Shown here: positions 58,666 through 64,000 of the stretch, piece by piece | Position numbering within the stretch: position 1 is the first letter of the stretch | Layout: the number at the start of each line of letters is the position of its first letter | From: Bradyrhizobium sp. CCBAU 51765 | Lineage (GTDB): Bacteria > Pseudomonadota > Alphaproteobacteria > Rhizobiales > Xanthobacteraceae | Reading direction: 5' to 3' | NCBI RefSeq assembly: GCF_015291725.1 | Contig: NZ_CP030038.1 | Location: forward strand, 186,001-250,000 | Length of the DNA stretch: 64,000 bases | Notes under the pieces: generated by a model | What the model saw: only the letters and a program-made list of their open reading frames with translations | The model's database searches: none | Told to the model about the DNA's origin: nothing | Made by a program: the position numbers and the translations under genes

Positions 58666-60114
58666 TTACATGTTGTAGGCGCGCTCGGTGTGCTCGGTGA
58701 TGTCGAGGCCTTCGCGCTCGCTCTCGACATTGGCGCGGAGGCCAACGATCACGTCGACGACCTTGTAGAGGATCGCCGAACCGACGCCCGACCACACCAG
58801 CGTGGTGCAGACGGCCTTGATCTGGGCGAGGATCTGCGTGGCGAAGTCGTAATCGGCAACCTTCGGCGGGATGGCCGTGTAGTCGACGATGCCGGCGCCG
58901 CCGAGAGCGGGGTTGACCAGGATGCCGGTGCCGATGGCGCCGACGATGCCGCCGATGCAGTGCACGCCGAACACGTCGAGCGAGTCATCGTAGCCGAGCG
59001 CGTTCTTCACGACGGTGCAGAAGAACAGGCAGACCACGCCGACCACGAGGCCGAGGACGATCGCGCCCATCACGCCGGAGAAGCCGGCTGCAGGCGTGAC
59101 GGCCACGAGACCCGCGACAGCGCCGGAGATGACGCCGAGCACGGAGGGATGACCCTTGATGATCCACTCCGCGAACATCCACGACAGCGCGGCGGCTGCG
59201 GTGGCGACGAAGGAGTTGGTCATGGCGAGCGCAGCGCCGCCGCTGGCTTCCAGGTTGGAGCCGGCGTTGAAGCCGAACCAGCCGACCCAGAGCAGCGAGG
59301 CGCCGATCATCGACATGGTCAGCGAGTGCGGAGCCATCAGCTCCTTGCCGTAACCGACGCGCTTGCCGATCAGGAGAGCGCCGACGAGACCCGCGATGCC
59401 GGCGTTGATGTGCACCACGGTGCCGCCCGCGAAGTCGATCGCGCCCATCTTGAAGATCCAGCCGGCGTCGGCGTTGATCTCGTCGAGCTTGGCCTGCGCC
59501 GCGGTCTTCGCCGCGGCGTCACCCGCCGCCGCCAGAGCCTTGGCCGCGTCCTGGATCATGTCCGGACCGGGCCAGTACCAGACCATGTGCGCGATCGGGA
59601 AGTAGATCAGCGTCACCCAGAGCGGGACGAACAGGGCGAGCGCCGAGAACTTCATGCGCTCGGCGAAGGCGCCGACGATGAGGGCGGGCGTGATCGCCGC
59701 GAAGGTCATCTGGAAGCACATATAGATGAGCTCCGAGATGTTGGCGTCGACCGAGAAGGTCGCGGCCTTCGAGTCGGTGGTGACGCCCATCATGAAGGCC
59801 TTCGAGAAGCCGCCGATGAAGTCGGAGCCGCCGGTGAAGGTGAGGCTGTAGCCGTACACGGCATAGATCACGGTGACGACGCAGACGGTGTAGAACACCT
59901 GCATCAGGACGGAGAGCATGTTCTTGGAACGGACGAGACCGCCGTAGAACAGCGCGAGGCCGGGGATCGTCATCAACAGCACCAGCACTGTCGATGTCAT
60001 CATCCAGGCGTTGTCTCCCTTGTTGACCGTTGGCTCGGCGTAGGCCGCGGTCGCAGCGAACAGGCCGACTGCGAGAGCCGCCAATCCCGCGCCATAGGGA
60101 CGCTTGAACGTCAT
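58666..60114 (-). CDS. amtB: Ammonium transporter (AmtB), first copy
   Basis: 482 residues from the ATG at 60114, with CAGGAG upstream. Signal peptide to about residue 26, then eleven membrane helices. The pore twin-His residues are in GGTVVHINAGIAGL and DVFGVHCIGGIVG. The C-terminal cytoplasmic tail (RANVESEREGLDITEHTERA) is the GlnK-contact region. It has an insert of about 30 residues (DAAKALAAAGDAAAKTAAQA and following) absent from the second copy. It conducts ammonium across the inner membrane. It lies 37 bases after glnK. Confidence 0.96.
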   Translation of the reverse strand: MTFKRPYGAGLAALAVGLFAATAAYAEPTVNKGDNAWMMTSTVLVLLMTIPGLALFYGGLVRSKNMLSVLMQVFYTVCVVTVIYAVYGYSLTFTGGSDFIGGFSKAFMMGVTTDSKAATFSVDANISELIYMCFQMTFAAITPALIVGAFAERMKFSALALFVPLWVTLIYFPIAHMVWYWPGPDMIQDAAKALAAAGDAAAKTAAQAKLDEINADAGWIFKMGAIDFAGGTVVHINAGIAGLVGALLIGKRVGYGKELMAPHSLTMSMIGASLLWVGWFGFNAGSNLEASGGAALAMTNSFVATAAAALSWMFAEWIIKGHPSVLGVISGAVAGLVAVTPAAGFSGVMGAIVLGLVVGVVCLFFCTVVKNALGYDDSLDVFGVHCIGGIVGAIGTGILVNPALGGAGIVDYTAIPPKVADYDFATQILAQIKAVCTTLVWSGVGSAILYKVVDVIVGLRANVESEREGLDITEHTERAYNM

Positions 60115-60151
60115 ATTATTTACTCCTGATTGGATAAGGTTGAGCGCGAAA

Positions 60152-60490
60152 TCAAAGGGCCGCGGCATCGGCCTCGCCGGTGCGGATGCGCACCGCATGG
60201 TCGAGGTTGATGACGAAGATCTTGCCGTCGCCGATCTGTCCGGTTTTCGCCGCGGACGTGATGGCGTCGATGGTCTTGTCGACCTGGTCGGAGGCGACAG
60301 CGACCTCGATCTTGATCTTGGGCAGGAAGCTCACGGCATATTCGGCGCCGCGATAGATTTCCGTATGACCCTTCTGGCGGCCATACCCCTTGACTTCCGT
60401 CACCGTGAGACCGTGAACGCCGATGGCGGTCAGGGCGTCACGGACTTCTTCCAGCTTGAATGGCTTGATAATCGCCATAACAATTTTCAT
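60152..60490 (-). CDS. glnK: Nitrogen regulatory protein P-II (GlnK), first copy
   Basis: 112 residues. [20 protein letters not shown], then the T-loop [15 protein letters not shown] with the uridylylation site Tyr51, and GDGKIFVINLDHAVRIRTGE. It senses ATP/ADP and 2-oxoglutarate and blocks AmtB when nitrogen is plentiful. Upstream in-frame codons are noise; the ATG at 60490 starts the family. It is placed directly before amtB. Confidence 0.96.
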   Translation of the reverse strand: MKIVMAIIKPFKLEEVRDALTAIGVHGLTVTEVKGYGRQKGHTEIYRGAEYAVSFLPKIKIEVAVASDQVDKTIDAITSAAKTGQIGDGKIFVINLDHAVRIRTGEADAAAL

Positions 60491-60800
60491 GGGTCCTATC
60501 CCCGCTTGGGCCCGGTCCGGACGTGGCCGGGCGTTTCTCGACTGGTTCGCCACGAGGGAGAAGATTCACTACGCGGGCACAGCCGGACCCCTAGAATCAA
60601 ATGCCGTGCCAGATCGGACGTGTTGCCTAACAGACTATGAAAACGGGTGTTTTCGCGTTCGACGGGTATTGTGGTGCAGTGCGCTATTACGTCGCGCTTA
60701 AAACGTGGTCATGCCTGCTCAAATGCAGGGCAGGACAGACTGCCGACACAATGTTGCTCACGCGTCGGGCAGCAAGGAGGTAATTTCGTAGTGCATTCGC
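60491..60800. promoter_or_regulatory. 310-base spacer ahead of the first glnK-amtB pair
   Basis: No gene seen. It contains a candidate sigma-54 promoter (60596-60611, reverse strand) and a small GAAAAC/GTTTTC hairpin at 60639-60654. It also holds the end of the second amtB transcript. An AAGGAGGT sequence near 60774 is on the + strand and leads into no real gene. Confidence 0.4.
60596..60611 (-). promoter_or_regulatory. Candidate sigma-54 (RpoN) promoter of glnK-amtB
   Basis: On the reverse strand TGGCACGGCATTTGAT matches the -24 half TGGCACG fully. The -12 half reads TTGA instead of TTGC, so one of the two near-invariant -12 bases is changed. It lies about 106 bases before the glnK ATG. Nitrogen control by NtrC and sigma-54 is usual for glnK-amtB. 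Confidence 0.4.
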
Positions 60801-62102
60801 CTATTGCAGGGCTTCACCGTGCTGCGAAATATCCAGCCCTTCGAGCTCCTGCTCACGGGATACGCGCAAGGGCACGAACAGGCCGACCAGCTTGAGCAGG
60901 ATGAAGCTCACGCCCCCCGACCAGACGAAGGTGACGGCGACCCCGTAGAACTGAATCAGGATCTGCTGAGGATGGCCCTCCAGCAGGCCCGCGGTGCCGC
61001 CGATGGCGCTGGTCGCGAACACGCCGCCGAGCAGGGTGCCGGTCAGCCCGCCGATGCCATGGACGCCGAACACGTCGAGCGAATCGTCATAGTTGAAACG
61101 GTGCTTCAGCCAGGTACAGGCCCAGTAGCAGACCGCCCCGGCGACGATACCGATGACGATGCCGTGCCATGGTGCGACGAAGCCCGAGGCCGGCGTGATG
61201 GTGCCGAGGCCGGCCACCGCGCCGGAGATCATGCCGAGCACGGAGGGCTTGCGCCGCGTCGACCATTCGATCGCAGCCCATGTCAGCGCGCCGGCGCAGG
61301 CGGCAAGATGGGTCGCGATGATCGCCATCACCGCGCGTGAATTCGCCGAAAGCGCGGAGCCGCCATTGAAGCCGAACCAGCCGACCCACAGCAGGCCGGT
61401 GCCTATCACCGCGAGCGACAGATCGAACGGCGAGAGATTCTCGGTGCCGTAACCGTGACGTCGCCCCATCACCTTGGCCGCAACGAGGCCCCCGGTGCCG
61501 GCCGACAGGTGCACCACGAGGCCACCGGCGAAATCCAGCACGCCCATGCTGGCAAGGAAGCCGCCGCCCCACACCCAATGCGCCAGCGGGATGTAGACGA
61601 AGATGAACCAGGCGACGGAGAACAGGAGATAGGCCGAGAACCGCATGCGGTCGGCGACCGAGCCCGCGACCAGGGCGACCGTGATGATCGCAAACGTCAT
61701 CTGGTACAGCATGAACAGCGATTCCGGGATGGTCTTCGCCGCGGGGTTGACGCTGTCCATGGTCATGCCGGCGAGAAACCAGCGGTCGAGCGTGCCGATC
61801 CACGGCCCGTCGCCGACGAAGCAGAGCGAATAGCCGAACGCCACCCAGAGAATCGAGATCAGCGTCACCGCAGCCAGGCTCTGCGCCATGGTGGCGAGCA
61901 CGTTCTTCTTGCGCACCATGCCGGAATAGAACAGCGCGAGCCCCGGGATCGTCATCATCAGCACCAGCGCGGTGGCGACGATCATCCAGGCCGTGTCGGC
62001 GCCGTCGATCCCGGAGGGCGCGGCATGCGCCGGCACGGCCACCACGGACACGAGCCCGATCGGCGCAGGCATGCACGCTGCGCGGCGCAACAATCCCGCC
62101 AT
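60801..62102 (-). CDS. amtB: Ammonium transporter (AmtB), second copy
   Basis: 433 residues from the ATG at 62102, preceded by GGGGGA. Signal segment, then eleven helices. Twin-His motifs are GGLVVHLSAGTGGL and DVFGVHGIGGLTG. The C-terminal tail (VSREQELEGLDISQHGEALQ) keeps the GLDI(S/T)xH contact seen in the first copy. It is clearly diverged from its neighbour (for example MDSVNPAAKTIPESLF in place of the first copy's segment). A longer frame into glnK was rejected. Confidence 0.95.
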   Translation of the reverse strand: MAGLLRRAACMPAPIGLVSVVAVPAHAAPSGIDGADTAWMIVATALVLMMTIPGLALFYSGMVRKKNVLATMAQSLAAVTLISILWVAFGYSLCFVGDGPWIGTLDRWFLAGMTMDSVNPAAKTIPESLFMLYQMTFAIITVALVAGSVADRMRFSAYLLFSVAWFIFVYIPLAHWVWGGGFLASMGVLDFAGGLVVHLSAGTGGLVAAKVMGRRHGYGTENLSPFDLSLAVIGTGLLWVGWFGFNGGSALSANSRAVMAIIATHLAACAGALTWAAIEWSTRRKPSVLGMISGAVAGLGTITPASGFVAPWHGIVIGIVAGAVCYWACTWLKHRFNYDDSLDVFGVHGIGGLTGTLLGGVFATSAIGGTAGLLEGHPQQILIQFYGVAVTFVWSGGVSFILLKLVGLFVPLRVSREQELEGLDISQHGEALQ

Positions 62103-62173
62103 GTCGTTTCCCCCGGCATCAATTGGCGTCGCACGCTGTGGCGTCGTTGCCCGGTGCGATCGAAGATTTATCA

Positions 62174-62224
62174 GAGCGTTTTCGAGCGAAATGGATACCG
62201 GCTCGCGTCGAGAAAACGAGCCAG
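62174..62224. repeat. Intergenic repeat, CGTTTTCGAGCG..GAGAAAACGAG family
   Basis: AGCGTTTTCGAGCGAAATGG and ATACCGGCTCGCGTCGAGAA with AACGAGCC. Related to 9304-9357 and 33589-33637. It lies between the second glnK and its amtB, so it would be in the transcript. Confidence 0.7.
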
Positions 62225-62232
62225 GCCGAAAC

Positions 62233-62807
<575 letters not shown>

Positions 62808-63695
62808 ATGGCGAGTTGGTTCTACGCATCCGAGGGCAAGCAGCAGGGGCCGTTTCCGGAGGCGCAATTCCGCGATCTGATCGCCCAGGGCACTGTGCGC
62901 CCGGATACGCTGGTGTGGACCGAGGGCATGGCGGGCTGGCAGAAGGCTGCCGAAGTCCCGGGCCTGATCGGCGGCGGCGCCCCGCCGATGATGCCGGCCG
63001 GTGGTCCGCCGATGATGGGTTCCGGCGGCTATGCCGGCGCGGGCAGCGGCGGCTCTCTGGCGATCGATTTCGGCATCCTGGAATTCACCTGGCGCAGCAT
63101 CGTCCTGCTGATCGGAATGATCTTCGTCATCCCGGCGCCGTGGGTTTTCGTCTGGTACACGAAATGGATCGTGTCCTGCGTGAAGGTCCCGGGCCGGCCC
63201 AATCTCAGCTTCATCGGCGACGCGATGACGCTGGTGCCCTGGTATTTCGGCTTCATCGTTCTGGCGATCGCCCTCGGCTTCATCGGCAGCGAGATCCTGA
63301 GCAACCTGCTGTTCGTCGCGCAGATCGTTCTCTACTGGCTCCTGATCAAATGGATGGTCGCGAACCTCGCCTCCAACGGGCAGCCGCTCGGCCTGAGCTT
63401 CACCGGCACGATCTGGGCCTATATCGGCTGGAATCTGCTGTTTGCGATCTCCATCCTCACCATCATCGGCTGGGCCTGGGTCGCCGCGGCCCAGATGCGC
63501 TGGTTCTGCCGCAGCGTCGAGGGCACACGGCGCGAGGTCGTGTTCAAGGGGAGTGGTCTCGACATCCTCTGGCGCGGCATCGTCGCTGCGATCCTGTGCA
63601 GCCTGATCATCCCGATTCCGTGGGTCTATCGCTGGATCATGAACTGGTTCGCCTCGCAGACCGAACTCGTTCCGCGCGGTTCGTTCGAAGCATGA
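62808..63695 (+). CDS. DUF4339 (GYF_2) domain membrane protein
   Basis: 295 residues. An N-terminal GYF_2 module (residues about 3-50) shows WFYASEGKQQGPFPEAQFRD and GTVRPDTLVWTEGMAGWQ. A Gly/Pro/Met-rich linker follows to about 80, then six or so membrane helices in a DUF898-like arrangement, with WYTKWIVSCVKVPGRPNLSF and AQMRWFCRSVEGTRREVVF between them. GYF domains bind proline-rich sequences. Role unknown. Confidence 0.85.
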   Translation: MASWFYASEGKQQGPFPEAQFRDLIAQGTVRPDTLVWTEGMAGWQKAAEVPGLIGGGAPPMMPAGGPPMMGSGGYAGAGSGGSLAIDFGILEFTWRSIVLLIGMIFVIPAPWVFVWYTKWIVSCVKVPGRPNLSFIGDAMTLVPWYFGFIVLAIALGFIGSEILSNLLFVAQIVLYWLLIKWMVANLASNGQPLGLSFTGTIWAYIGWNLLFAISILTIIGWAWVAAAQMRWFCRSVEGTRREVVFKGSGLDILWRGIVAAILCSLIIPIPWVYRWIMNWFASQTELVPRGSFEA

Positions 63696-63734
63696 CCCGG
63701 CCAGCCACCGGCGCGATCCATCGCGCCCGTGGCT

Positions 63735-64000
63735 CTATGCCTTCCGCTCGCGCACGGAGCCTTCCTGCGCGACGGAGGCGACCAGCGTGCCGTCAGGCTT
63801 GAAGATCGAGCCGCGGGTCAGGCCGCGGCCGCCCTGTGCGCTCGGCGAATCCTGCGCGTAGAGCAGCCATTCGTCGGCGCGGAAGGGGCGGTGAAACCAC
63901 ATCGCGTGGTCGAGGCTCGCCGGCATCATGCGCTTGTCGAACAGCGTGCGGCCGTAGCGCGCCATGATCGCATCGAGCAGCGAGAAATCCGAGGCATAGG
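63735..64000 (-). CDS. tesB: Acyl-CoA thioesterase II, C-terminal part (cut by window edge)
   Basis: 88 codons are visible, and the gene continues past the right end. It matches the last hot-dog domain of TesB: YASDFSLLDAIM, SLDHAMWFHRPFRADEWLLY with the catalytic Asp region, and GRGLTRGSIFKPDGTLVASV. It hydrolyses acyl-CoA to free fatty acid and CoA. The visible ATG at 63965 is internal, not the start. Confidence 0.92.
   Translation of the reverse strand, partial: YASDFSLLDAIMARYGRTLFDKRMMPASLDHAMWFHRPFRADEWLLYAQDSPSAQGGRGLTRGSIFKPDGTLVASVAQEGSVRERKA

Noticed and set aside
58504..60129. A 541-codon + strand frame opposite amtB
   Set aside because: Shadow of amtB; the sequence is rich in Asp, Glu, His and Arg with no fold signature.
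60774..60895. A strong AAGGAGGT followed by a GTG frame on the + strand
   Set aside because: The frame is antisense to the end of amtB, about 34 codons long, and not protein-like; the ribosome-binding match is taken as chance.

Overview
The window reads as an ordinary chromosomal segment of a GC-rich alphaproteobacterium of the Bradyrhizobium type (Nitrobacteraceae, Hyphomicrobiales). This rests on protein content and gene order: the hisB-hisH-hisA-hisF-hisE-coaA run, hslV and hslU, the secB/dnaQ/coaE/maf/ppsR block, and the rho-mnmE-mnmG-rsmG-parA-parB-holA-lptE-leuS block. It also rests on several families of intergenic palindromes that recur through the window. Genus is inferred from the sequence as read; no database was searched.

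Layout. 1-525: AT-richer accessory remnant with a broken DUF3800 gene and a hairpin terminator. 526-4405: LpoA-like lipoprotein divergent from rsmI-yraN-gshB. 4.9-10.5 kb: partial Flp/Tad pilus locus (cpaB-cpaC-cpaD-cpaE), a convergent TadD-like TPR lipoprotein and a PilZ protein. 10.8-16.9 kb: comM, an unknown exported protein, a hybrid histidine kinase, an AI-2E-family permease and a small zinc-ribbon protein. 17-21.8 kb: histidine operon ending in coaA. 21.9-25.2 kb: hslV and hslU separated by a GNAT acetyltransferase and a DUF2585 protein. 25.3-26.5 kb: an unrecognised polytopic membrane protein between palindromic repeats. 26.6-33.1 kb: Smr protein, mltA, Tim44-like protein, secB, dnaQ, coaE, maf and ppsR. 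33.1-46.9 kb: candidate replication-origin interval, hemJ, rho, mnmE, mnmG, rsmG, parA, parB, holA, lptE and leuS. 47-58.4 kb: two convergent diguanylate cyclases, YggS, an L,D-transpeptidase, an OmpR-type regulator, a cNMP-binding protein, exonuclease III, a LolA-like protein, ftsK and an aminotransferase. 58.6-62.6 kb: two consecutive glnK-amtB ammonium modules. 62.8-64 kb: a DUF4339 membrane protein and the 3' end of tesB.

The most striking structure is chromosomal. Five ParB-binding parS palindromes (core GTTTCACGTGAAAC) lie between 37.3 and 39.9 kb, just upstream of parAB. One of them is inside the rsmG reading frame and encodes Val-Ser-Arg-Glu-Thr. This marks the centromere-like region. 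The 522-base gap between ppsR and hemJ is a reasonable candidate for oriC because of its neighbours, its AT-rich patch and several degenerate DnaA-box-like 9-mers.

Most of the window is conserved housekeeping. I saw no CRISPR array, insertion sequence, prophage, rRNA or tRNA gene, and no convincing new defence or biosynthetic system. Residue numbers are hand-counted and approximate.
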